Shown: in pieces, positions 8,338-15,990 of the stretch
Layout of the letters: each line of letters begins with the position of its first letter
How positions within the stretch are numbered: position 1 is the stretch's first letter
Source of the DNA: Nocardia shimofusensis NBRC 100134
GTDB taxonomy: Bacteria; Actinomycetota; Actinomycetes; Mycobacteriales; Mycobacteriaceae
DNA length: 64,000 nt
Direction: 5' to 3'
NCBI RefSeq assembly: GCF_001613125.1
Contig: NZ_BDBT01000031.1
Coordinates: 1-64,000, forward strand
Position numbers and translations under genes: made by a program
The notes under the pieces: generated by a model
Told to the model about the DNA's origin: nothing
The model's database searches: none
What the model saw: the letters and a program-made list of their open reading frames with translations, nothing else

Positions 8338-9777
8338 TCAGGCCTCGGCGGCCAGAACCTTCTTCTGCACTTTGCCCATGGCGTTGCGCGGCAGCGATGA
8401 CACGATCCTGACCTCGCGCGGGCGTTTGTGCACCGAGAGCTGTCCGGCCACCAGATCGATCAACTCCTCGGGCAGCGCGGCGGTATCGGCGTCGGCACGC
8501 GGGACGACGAACGCGACGATGCGCTGGCCCAGATCGTCGTCGGGCATCCCGACCACGGCCGCTTCGGCGACAGCCGGGTGGCCGAGCAGGGCGGTCTCGA
8601 CTTCGCCCGCGCCGACGCGGAATCCACCGGACTTGATCAGGTCCACCGATTCTCGTCCCACGATGCGGTGGAATCCTTCGGCGTCGATGGCCGCGACGTC
8701 GCCGGTCTTGAACCAGCCGTCCTCGGTCCAGCTGTCCGCGGTGGCCTCTGGCCTGCCGAGATACCCGGCGAACAGCATCGGGCCACGAACCTGCAGACCG
8801 CCGATGCTCTCCCCGTCGTGCGGGACCGGAGCGCCGGTCTCGTCGCGCAGCCTGGTCTCGACACCGCGCACCGGCAGGCCGACCCAGCCGGGCCTGCGTT
8901 CGCCGTCGGCGCGGGTGGACAGGGTGATCATGGTCTCGCTCATGCCGTAGCGCTCCACCGGAGCGTGCCCGGTCAGCTCGCGCAGCCGCTCGAACACCGG
9001 CACCGGCAACGGCGCGCTCCCGGAGACCAGCAGCCGCGCCCCGCTCAGCGCCTTCGCGGCCGCCTCGTCCTCGACGATGCGCGACCACACTGTCGGCACC
9101 CCGAAGTACAGCGTGCCCTCGGCCTCGGCGTAGGCCTGCGGCGTCGGCTTGCCGGTGTGCACCAGCGGGCTGCCGAACCGCAGCGCGCCCAGCACGCCGA
9201 GCACCAGGCCGTGCACGTGGAACAACGGAAGGCCGTGCACCAGAGTGTCTTTCGAAGTCCAGTCCCATGCCTCGGCCAGCGCGTCCAGACCAGCGGCGAT
9301 GGCCCCGCGGGTGAGCACGACACCCTTGGGCGGGCCGGTGGTTCCGGAGGTGTAGAGCACGAAAGCCGGTGTCCGGGCGGGCGGTTCGGGGTAGGTGTGC
9401 CACGAGCGCGCGTGCAGCCGGACCGGGATCACCGGCAGGCCCGCCCCTTCGGGCGCTTCACCGAGCCAGGCGTGGGCGCCGGAATCGGCCAGAATGTGCG
9501 CGAGTTCGGCCGCGCCCGAATCCGGCGGCACCGGCACCACGGTCACCCCGGCGATCAGGCTGCCGACCACCGCGAGCACCGTGCGCAGGTTCGGCCGGGC
9601 CAGGACGGCGACCCGCTCGGCGCGCGCGACACGCTCGGCCACCGAGGTCGCCGCGCCGAGCAGATCCGAACGCGACAGCGTCACACCGTCGATGGTGACC
9701 GCGTCGGGAATGTCCGCACCCGCCGCGACCGCGGCCGGATTCAGGGAACTGAGCAGCAAGGAGGGACCGGACGGCAT
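8338..9777 (-). CDS. fadD36: Acyl-CoA synthetase (AMP-binding, FadD36-like)
   Basis: 479-residue member of the ANL superfamily: activates a carboxylic acid via an acyl-adenylate and transfers it to CoA. Visible motifs: P-loop-like YTSGTTGPPKGVVLT, the A5-type YGMSET, TGD in WFKTGDVAAID, the hinge IVGRESVDLIKSGG and the C-terminal catalytic Lys in GKVQKK. Length is shorter than classic long-chain FadD, and the order relative to P5C dehydrogenase and dapD matches M. tuberculosis fadD36 (Rv1193). ATG 9777 is preferred over an upstream alternative that adds only eight residues. The acid substrate is not known. Confidence 0.85.
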   Translation of the reverse strand: MPSGPSLLLSSLNPAAVAAGADIPDAVTIDGVTLSRSDLLGAATSVAERVARAERVAVLARPNLRTVLAVVGSLIAGVTVVPVPPDSGAAELAHILADSGAHAWLGEAPEGAGLPVIPVRLHARSWHTYPEPPARTPAFVLYTSGTTGPPKGVVLTRGAIAAGLDALAEAWDWTSKDTLVHGLPLFHVHGLVLGVLGALRFGSPLVHTGKPTPQAYAEAEGTLYFGVPTVWSRIVEDEAAAKALSGARLLVSGSAPLPVPVFERLRELTGHAPVERYGMSETMITLSTRADGERRPGWVGLPVRGVETRLRDETGAPVPHDGESIGGLQVRGPMLFAGYLGRPEATADSWTEDGWFKTGDVAAIDAEGFHRIVGRESVDLIKSGGFRVGAGEVETALLGHPAVAEAAVVGMPDDDLGQRIVAFVVPRADADTAALPEELIDLVAGQLSVHKRPREVRIVSSLPRNAMGKVQKKVLAAEA

Positions 9778-9859
9778 GGTCTCGAACCTACTGTGCGGCA
9801 CGCCGGGACCCGGCTACCGCCCCGCGACATCACACCCCGGCCTCGATCGATGGTGACCG

Positions 9860-9906
9860 TTGACACACCCCGGAGAGAATGAGAATGTCGAGTCACATCC
9901 TTCTCA
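9860..9906 (+). promoter_or_regulatory. Promoter and operator-like repeat before first DUF2236 gene
   Basis: A consensus -35-like TTGACA (9860-9865, within TTGACACAC) is followed by an inverted repeat TGAGAA (9880-9885) / TTCTCA (9901-9906). Both the TTGACACAC box and a CCTTCTCA half site recur upstream of the paralogue at 11787, next to a TetR gene, which points to one shared regulator. Confidence 0.55.
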
Positions 9907-9927
9907 ACGACGAGAACGGGGATCGAG

Positions 9928-10791
9928 ATGGCCAGCCCACTGCGCGCATCGCGCCCGACCGCGCCCACCTCGGGCAGCGCCGACGGTTTCGACATCCGCG
10001 ACCACGTCGACGCCACATCCGCGTTCTTCGGGGCCGCCGCCAACGTCATCCTGCAATTGAGCATGCCGCCGGTCGGCTACGGCGTGGTGGAGAGCAAGGT
10101 CGACAGCGGCAACATCATGGTCCACCCGGTCAAGCGCGCACGCACCACGCTGACCTACCTGGCCGTGGCCATGGTCGGCACCGACGAGGATCGCCTGGCC
10201 TATCGCGCCGCCGTCGACAGCGTGCATCGCGCCGTGCGCTCCGGTCCCGAGAGCCCGGTGAAGTACAACGCCTTCGACCGACGGCTGCAGTTGTGGGTGG
10301 CGGCCTGCCTGTACTGGGGCGCGCGCGATCTGCACGAGCGCATGCACGGCCCCATGCACGCCGCCGAGGCCGACGCCTTCTACCGCAACGCCGAACGGCT
10401 GGGCACCACCCTGCAGGTCCATCCCGGGCAATGGCCCGCCGACCGCGAAGCCTTCGACGCCTACTGGCGCGAGCACCTGGCGACGACCCGCATCGACCCG
10501 CCGGTGCGCGAGTTCTTCTGGGATCTGGTGAATCTGAAGATGTTCCCGCTGCCGGTGCAGCTGACCTTGGCCCCGTTGCACCGCTGGGTCACCGCGGGCC
10601 TGCTGCCCGAGCGCCTGCGCGAGCAGATGGGAATGCGCTGGAGCCCGGCCGACGACCGCAGGCTGGCCGTGCTGCTGAGCACCGTCGGCGCGGTCGAGGA
10701 TCGACTGCCACGAGCGGTCAAGACGCTGCCGATCAACGTCCTGTTGTGGGACATGCGGCTGCGCAGGCGGCTCGGGCTGCCGATGGTCTGA
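9928..10791 (+). CDS. DUF2236 (MpaB/Lcp-like) family protein
   Basis: 287-residue protein of the DUF2236 family, to which the rubber oxygenase Lcp and fungal MpaB belong; most members are uncharacterised, haem-linked or putative oxygenases. Family features: ANVILQLSMPPVGYGVVES, the RARTTLTYLAVAMVG stretch, the HRAVRSGPESPVKYNAFDRRLQLWVAACL block with the conserved His, and a C-terminal basic tail. It is clearly paralogous to the gene at 11787, nearly co-linear, with the TetR regulator between them. No signal peptide. A haem or oxygen-related role is family-based inference. Confidence 0.85.
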   Translation: MASPLRASRPTAPTSGSADGFDIRDHVDATSAFFGAAANVILQLSMPPVGYGVVESKVDSGNIMVHPVKRARTTLTYLAVAMVGTDEDRLAYRAAVDSVHRAVRSGPESPVKYNAFDRRLQLWVAACLYWGARDLHERMHGPMHAAEADAFYRNAERLGTTLQVHPGQWPADREAFDAYWREHLATTRIDPPVREFFWDLVNLKMFPLPVQLTLAPLHRWVTAGLLPERLREQMGMRWSPADDRRLAVLLSTVGAVEDRLPRAVKTLPINVLLWDMRLRRRLGLPMV

Positions 10792-10858
10792 GCAGCCGAG
10801 CCGGTGGGAAGCAGAGCCGGTGGGATGCGGGCCGGTGGAAGCGGAGCCGGATGTCGGG

Positions 10859-11536
10859 CTACTCGCCGGCCCGGCCCGCGGGCACGGATTCGTTCTGCGG
10901 CTTCGCCGGGACGCGGAACGACACCACCACGTGATCGCGGGCGAACGCGCGCGCCAGCTCGTCGTCCCCCACCGGGATGACGGTCTGCGGGGTCAGCGCC
11001 ATCGACACCGCCGTGCGGGCGATCATCTCCGCCAGCGGCTCGGGATCGTATTCGGGCAGCTTGCCCTCGGACTGCAACCGCCGGATGAACTCGGTGAGGT
11101 AGTCGCGGCCGAGTTCGATGATCGGCGCGCCGCGCGTGGTGAGGAAGGGCAGCACCAGTTCCGGCTCGGTGGCCAGCAGCCGGTGGATCAGCTGGTTCTC
11201 CCGGAGTCCGTTGATGAATGCCACGAACAGCTCGACGATCTGGTCTTCGGCGCCCGCGTCGCGGTCGACCTGACGGGCCAGCACCTCGTCGACGCCGTGG
11301 ATGAACTCCCTGGACTGCCGCAGCGCCACCGCCTCGATGAGATCGGACTTGCTGGCGAACCGGCGATAGAGCGTGGCCAGCGACAGCCCGCAGCGCCGGG
11401 CGACCTCGACCATACTGGTCCGCTTGATCCCGAAGTCCAGAAAGGCCAGCAGGGCCGCGTCGAGGACGCGGGACTGGTTGCGGTCCTCGGGACCGCTGTT
11501 GCGGACCGCCGGGAGAAGCTTGTTCAGCCTTGCCAT
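10859..11536 (-). CDS. TetR-family transcriptional regulator
   Basis: 225-residue repressor-type regulator. N-terminal HTH: ILDAAL-like lead (VLDAALLAFLDFG), then TSMVEVARRCGLSLATLYRRFASKSDLIEAV, the TetR signature at about residues 40-70; the rest is an all-helical ligand/dimer domain. ATG 11536 is chosen because GAGGAAG sits 3 bp upstream of it; a GTG 12 bp further upstream has no such site. The gene lies between the two DUF2236 paralogues and is divergent from the second, so it is the likely controller of both and of itself. Confidence 0.88.
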   Translation of the reverse strand: MARLNKLLPAVRNSGPEDRNQSRVLDAALLAFLDFGIKRTSMVEVARRCGLSLATLYRRFASKSDLIEAVALRQSREFIHGVDEVLARQVDRDAGAEDQIVELFVAFINGLRENQLIHRLLATEPELVLPFLTTRGAPIIELGRDYLTEFIRRLQSEGKLPEYDPEPLAEMIARTAVSMALTPQTVIPVGDDELARAFARDHVVVSFRVPAKPQNESVPAGRAGE

Positions 11537-11629
11537 GTTCTTCCTCACCTCATCCGCCGCCCCGAAACGATGACACTTTCAGCATCGCATACCCCCAGCC
11601 ACCGCCGGCTCGATTGACAGCAACCACGG

Positions 11630-11730
11630 ACGATGAGAAGGTTCATGACACTTCATCTCATTAGGGCACAAAGTCCCATTGACACACAAGACCTCCGAGT
11701 GAGAGTCTGAGGCAATAACCTTCTCATCGT
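11630..11730. promoter_or_regulatory. Operator-like repeats in the tetR/DUF2236 divergent region
   Basis: ACGATGAGAAGG (11630-11641) recurs as its exact inverse CCTTCTCATCGT (11719-11730). A further inner inverted repeat is ATGAGA (11633-11638) / TCTCAT (11656-11661). Between them lies TTGACACACA (11679-11688), matching the -35-like box before the paralogous gene at 9928. The layout fits TetR sites controlling both directions. Confidence 0.6.
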
Positions 11731-11786
11731 GTCACCGCGGCGCTGTATCACGCAGCACTGGCGACCGCGAGCCGGAAAGACGAGGA

Positions 11787-12668
11787 ATGATGAGCGCGCC
11801 CCTTCGTGCAACGACGCCCGAAACACCGACACCGAGCCACAGCCGCCCCGGCGCCGCCGACGACTTCCGGATGGACGAATTCTGGTACGGGAGCACCGCC
11901 CTTCTCGGTGGCGTGGCCAACGTCATCATGCAGCTCAGCCACGCTCCGGTCGCGTACGGCGTGCTGGAGAGCACCGTCGACTCCGGAAAGGTCACTCTGC
12001 ATCCGCTCAAGCGCCTGCGCACCACGCTGACCTACCTCTCGGTCGCCATGATGGGCACCCAGGCCGAGATCGCCACCTACCGCGAGGCGGTCAACACCTC
12101 GCACCGCACGGTGCGCTCCGGCTCCGACAGCCCGGTCAAGTACAACGCCTTCGATCCGAAGCTGCAGCTGTGGGTGGCCGCCTGCCTGTACTACGGCATC
12201 GTGGACCTGCACGAACGGCTGCACGGCGGTCTGGACGAGGCCACCCTCGACGCGCTCTACGCCAAGTCCGTCAATCTGGGCACCAGCCTGCAGATGCGCC
12301 CGGAGATGTGGCCGGCCGACCGCGCGGCCTTCCAGGCGTACTGGGACGCCGAGCTGGCGGAGAAGAAGATCGACGCGCGGACCAAGGCCTACTTCGACGG
12401 CCTGATCGATCTGACGATGACCCCGCCGCCGGTGCGCATCCTCTTCGGCTGGTTCCACCGCTTCGTGGTCACCGGCCTGCTGCCCGAGCACCTGCGCGAC
12501 GAGATGGGCATGACCTGGTCGCCCATGAAGGAGCACACCCTGCGCCTGCTGCTGCTGGTGATCGGCAAGGTGCAGTCCAAGACGCCCAAGGCGGCGCGGA
12601 TGTTCCCGATGAACTACTACCTGTGGGACTTCCGCAAGCGTGTGCGCAGCGGCAGGCCGCTGGTCTGA
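11787..12668 (+). CDS. DUF2236 (MpaB/Lcp-like) family protein, paralogue of 9928-10791
   Basis: 293-residue DUF2236 protein. It aligns nearly end to end with the protein encoded at 9928: ANVIMQLSHAPVAYGVLEST, LRTTLTYLSVAMMG, HRTVRSGSDSPVKYNAFDPK, LHERLHGGLDEA and a C-terminal basic segment correspond block by block. GAGG lies before the ATG at 11787 (a second ATG follows at once). The pair probably arose by local duplication and may serve one pathway under the intervening TetR regulator. Substrate unknown; an oxygenase role is inferred from the family only. Confidence 0.85.
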   Translation: MMSAPLRATTPETPTPSHSRPGAADDFRMDEFWYGSTALLGGVANVIMQLSHAPVAYGVLESTVDSGKVTLHPLKRLRTTLTYLSVAMMGTQAEIATYREAVNTSHRTVRSGSDSPVKYNAFDPKLQLWVAACLYYGIVDLHERLHGGLDEATLDALYAKSVNLGTSLQMRPEMWPADRAAFQAYWDAELAEKKIDARTKAYFDGLIDLTMTPPPVRILFGWFHRFVVTGLLPEHLRDEMGMTWSPMKEHTLRLLLLVIGKVQSKTPKAARMFPMNYYLWDFRKRVRSGRPLV

Positions 12669-12672
12669 TCTC

Positions 12673-14307
12673 TCAGTCCCCCATATGGGGATAGCGGTGG
12701 CCGGTGGGTGGCGCGAAGGTCTCCTTGATGGTGCGTGGCGCCACCCAGCGCAGCAGATTCAGCGGTGAGCCCGCCTTGTCGTCGGTCCCGGACGCCCGGG
12801 CGCCGCCGAAAGGCTGCTGACCGACGACCGCGCCGGTCGGCTTGTCGTTGACGTAGAAATTGCCCGCCGCGTAGCGCAGGACGTGCGCGGCGCGATCGAT
12901 GGCCGCCCGCTCACGCGCGAAGACAGCTCCGGTGAGCGCGTAGGGCGCGGCCGATTCCGCCTCGGCCAACACCGATTCGAAGGCGTCCGGCTGACCGTCG
13001 TCGTAGACCCGCACGGTCAGGATCGGGCCGAAGTACTCCGTGCGCAGCGCCTCGTCGGCCGGGTCGTCGCAGAGCAGCACCGTCGGGTCAACGAACCAGC
13101 CCTGCGCATCGTCGTGCCCGCCGCCGGCCGCCACGGTGAGACCCGCGTCCCGAGCCCTGGCGAGCGCGGCCACATTCTTGTCGTAGGCGCGCTGATCGAT
13201 CAGCGCGCCACCGAAATTCGCCAGATCGGCGACGTCGCCGTAGCGCAGATCCGCCACGCCGCCCAGGAACCGGTCGCCCATCTCCCGCCACACCGAGCGC
13301 GGAATGTAGGCGCGGGACGCGGCCGAACACTTCTGCCCCTGGTACTCGAAGGCGCCGCGAATCAGCGCGGTGGTCAAGGCTTTCGGGTCGGCGGAGGGGT
13401 GCGCGAGGATGAAATCCTTGCCGCCGGTCTCCCCCACCAGCCGCGGATACCCCTGGTAGCGGCCGATATTCGCGCCCACCTCGCGCCACAGGTACTGGAA
13501 CGTCGCGGTCGAGCCGGTGAAGTGGATGCCCGCCAGGCGCGGATCGGCCAGGGCGACCTCCGACAGGTGCGCGCCGTCGCCGGTGACCATGTTGATCACG
13601 CCGGGAGGCAGACCAGCGGCCTCCAGCAGACGCATCGTGTAATAGGCCGAAAGCGTCTGCGTCGGTGCGGGTTTCCACACGACGGTATTGCCCATGAGCG
13701 CGGGCGCGGTGGGCAGATTGCCCGCGATGGCGGTGAAGTTGAACGGGGTGATCGCGTAGACGAAGCCCTCCAGCGGGCGGTACTCCATCCGATTCCACAC
13801 ACCGGGCGAGGACTGCGGCTGCATGGCCAGGATCTCGCGGGCGAAGTGGACGTTGAAGCGCCAGAAATCGACCAGCTCACAGGGCGCGTCGATCTCGGCC
13901 TGCACCGCCGATTTGGACTGCCCGAGCATGGTCGCGGCGGCCAGCGTCTCGCGCCACGGGCCCGCGAGCAGTTCGGCCGCGCGCAGGAAGATCGCGGCCC
14001 GCTCGTCGAAGGGCAGCGCGCGCCAGCCCGGACCGGCCGCGACGGCGGTCTCGATCGCGGTCTCGGCTTCGGCGTGGGTGGTATCGGTGTAGGTCCCCAG
14101 CAGCAGGTCACGCCGGTGTGGCGCGAGGATCGCGTGCCGCTCGCCGGTCCCCGGCCGATGCTTGCCGCCCACCACCAGCGGCACATCGACGGTTTCGGCG
14201 GAGATCTCCGCGATTCGCGCCAGCAGCAGCTCCCGCTCCCCGCTTCCGGGGGCGTAGGAGTGCACCGGCTCGTTGACGGGCGTCGGGACCACTGTGGCAG
14301 CGTCCAT
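12673..14307 (-). CDS. pruA: L-glutamate gamma-semialdehyde (delta-1-pyrroline-5-carboxylate) dehydrogenase
   Basis: Aldehyde dehydrogenase superfamily enzyme that oxidises glutamate semialdehyde to glutamate with NAD in proline and arginine breakdown. At 544 residues it has the length of the single-function P5CDH family (TIGR01236). Seen in order: FNFTAIAGN, VWKPAPTQ, the cofactor motif FTGSTATF, the catalytic Glu loop VGETGGKDF, the catalytic Cys in EYQGQKCSAASRAY, and PFGGARASGTDDKAG near the end. ATG 14307 chosen; the frame is open further upstream but that part has no homology features. No proline dehydrogenase gene is adjacent. Confidence 0.93.
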   Translation of the reverse strand: MDAATVVPTPVNEPVHSYAPGSGERELLLARIAEISAETVDVPLVVGGKHRPGTGERHAILAPHRRDLLLGTYTDTTHAEAETAIETAVAAGPGWRALPFDERAAIFLRAAELLAGPWRETLAAATMLGQSKSAVQAEIDAPCELVDFWRFNVHFAREILAMQPQSSPGVWNRMEYRPLEGFVYAITPFNFTAIAGNLPTAPALMGNTVVWKPAPTQTLSAYYTMRLLEAAGLPPGVINMVTGDGAHLSEVALADPRLAGIHFTGSTATFQYLWREVGANIGRYQGYPRLVGETGGKDFILAHPSADPKALTTALIRGAFEYQGQKCSAASRAYIPRSVWREMGDRFLGGVADLRYGDVADLANFGGALIDQRAYDKNVAALARARDAGLTVAAGGGHDDAQGWFVDPTVLLCDDPADEALRTEYFGPILTVRVYDDGQPDAFESVLAEAESAAPYALTGAVFARERAAIDRAAHVLRYAAGNFYVNDKPTGAVVGQQPFGGARASGTDDKAGSPLNLLRWVAPRTIKETFAPPTGHRYPHMGD

Positions 14308-14408
14308 AACCAAGGCTAGCCCGGCTCCTGTGCCCCTGGCGACGATTCTCCGGCCCGCGAGTCGCCGCGCCCTCGGAAATCCGGCCGTTCGCCCGACCGG
14401 TGACCCGC

Positions 14409-15539
14409 TCAGGCCCGCGACGCCTTCAGCCGCGCCACGGCGGCCGCGATCCGTTCGTCGGTCGCCGTGAGCGCGATCCGCACGTGACTGCCGGAGGCCG
14501 GGCCGTAGAAGTCGCCCGGAGCGGCGAGGATGCCGCGCTCGGCCAGCCACTCGAGGGTCGTGCGCGCGGACTCGCCGCGAGTCGACCACAGGTACAGCCC
14601 GGCCGCCGAAAGATCGACGGTGAAGCCCGCCTCCACCAGAGCCGCGCGCAGCACCTCGCGCCTGGCCCGGTAGATCTCGCGCTGACGCTGTTCGTGGGCG
14701 TCGTCGGCGAGGGCGGCGGTCATGGCGGCCTGGATCGGGAAGGGCACCATCATGCCGGAGTGCTTGCGCACCTCGAGCATCTCGGCCACCAGGTCCGGAT
14801 CACCGGTCACGAAACCCGCGCGGTAGCTGGCCAGGTTCGAGGTCTTCGACAGCGAGTGCACCGCGAGCAGGCCGGTGTGGTCGCCGTCGCAGACCCGGGG
14901 ATCGAGGATGGACACCGTGGGCTCGTCCCAGGCCAGGCCCAGATAGCACTCGTCGGAGGCGACGATCGCGCCGCGCTCGCGGGCGAAGTCGACCACCTTG
15001 CGCAGGTGCTCGACGCCGAGCACCTTGCCGGTCGGATTCGACGGCGAATTCAGGTAGATCAGCGCGGGCGACTGCGGGCCGAGCTGAGTGAGCCCGTCGG
15101 CGCGCAGCACCCGGGCGCCCGCCAGCAGCGCGCCCACCTCGTAGGTCGGGTAGGCGATCTCCGGGATGACCACCAGGTCGCCGGAGCCGAGGCCCAGCAG
15201 CCGGGGCAGGCCCGCGATCAGTTCCTTGGTGCCGATCACCGGCAGCACGGCCGAGGCAGGCACACCGGTGATGCCGTAGCGGCGCTTCAGCGCGTCCACC
15301 GCGGCGGCCCGCAGTTCGGGAGTGCCGTGCGTGGTCGGGTAGCCCGGTACGTCGGCGACAGAGCTCAGCGCCGCCCGGATCACCTCGGGCACCGGGTCGA
15401 CCGGCGTACCCACCGAGAGATCGACGATGCCGTCGGGATGGGAAGCGGCCTTCGCCTTCACCGAAGCGATGGTGTCCCAAGGGAAATCGGGCAGCAGCGC
15501 GCTGACCCGGCCACGTGCGGCCACTCGGGGCTGACTCAC
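14409..15539 (-). CDS. dapC: Succinyldiaminopimelate transaminase (class I/II PLP aminotransferase)
   Basis: 376-residue fold-type I aminotransferase. Conserved: GTPVDPVPE, the GYPTTHGTPELR substrate loop, YLNSPSNPTGK, SDECY and the PLP lysine in HSLSKTSNLASYRAGF, with R-type carboxylate binding near the end (SHVRIALT). In mycolata the gene next to ferredoxin fdxC is assigned as DapC, the step between DapD and DapE; those two genes are 7 kb away here. Start at GTG 15539, 6 bp from the fdxC stop, so the pair is an operon. The DapC assignment rests on family and context; another amino donor/acceptor pair is possible. Confidence 0.85.
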   Translation of the reverse strand: MSQPRVAARGRVSALLPDFPWDTIASVKAKAASHPDGIVDLSVGTPVDPVPEVIRAALSSVADVPGYPTTHGTPELRAAAVDALKRRYGITGVPASAVLPVIGTKELIAGLPRLLGLGSGDLVVIPEIAYPTYEVGALLAGARVLRADGLTQLGPQSPALIYLNSPSNPTGKVLGVEHLRKVVDFARERGAIVASDECYLGLAWDEPTVSILDPRVCDGDHTGLLAVHSLSKTSNLASYRAGFVTGDPDLVAEMLEVRKHSGMMVPFPIQAAMTAALADDAHEQRQREIYRARREVLRAALVEAGFTVDLSAAGLYLWSTRGESARTTLEWLAERGILAAPGDFYGPASGSHVRIALTATDERIAAAVARLKASRA

Positions 15540-15545
15540 CCGGTC

Positions 15546-15866
15546 TCACTCACCCATCGGAGGGAGTTCCTTGACGAACGGCGGGTCGTAGTCGACCTTG
15601 CCGACCTTCGTCGCGCCGCCCGGGGAGCCCAGATCGTCGAAGAAATCGACGTTCGCGCTGATGTACCCGCTCCACTGGTCCGGAGTGTCGTCTTCGTAGA
15701 AGATCGCCTCCACCGGGCACACCGGCTCACACGCACCACAGTCCACGCACTCGTCGGGATGGATGTACAGCATGCGACCACCCTCGTAGATGCAGTCCAC
15801 GGGGCATTCCTCGATGCATGCCTTGTCCTTCACGTCAACGCACGGTTCAGCGATGATGTACGGCAC
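15546..15866 (-). CDS. fdxC: 7Fe/8Fe bacterial-type ferredoxin
   Basis: Small 106-residue electron carrier with two clusters. The first cysteine set is CVDVKDKACIEECPVDC and the second CVDCGACEPVCP, the pattern of seven-iron (3Fe-4S plus 4Fe-4S) ferredoxins of actinobacteria; the C-terminal 45 residues are acidic, as in FdxC. The GTG at 15866 is preceded by AGGAG at 7 bp. It is transcribed ahead of dapC in the same operon, an order shared with M. tuberculosis. Confidence 0.93.
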   Translation of the reverse strand: MPYIIAEPCVDVKDKACIEECPVDCIYEGGRMLYIHPDECVDCGACEPVCPVEAIFYEDDTPDQWSGYISANVDFFDDLGSPGGATKVGKVDYDPPFVKELPPMGE

Positions 15867-15990
15867 TGCCGTTCTCCTAGTCTGTCCTGACCTGTGGGGT
15901 GGTACGCCCTGCAAAACCCTATCCCGGCCGCCGCGCTCGACACCGACCAGCCTGCCCTAACTCGCCGGTATCACACGACAACCGCGACCG

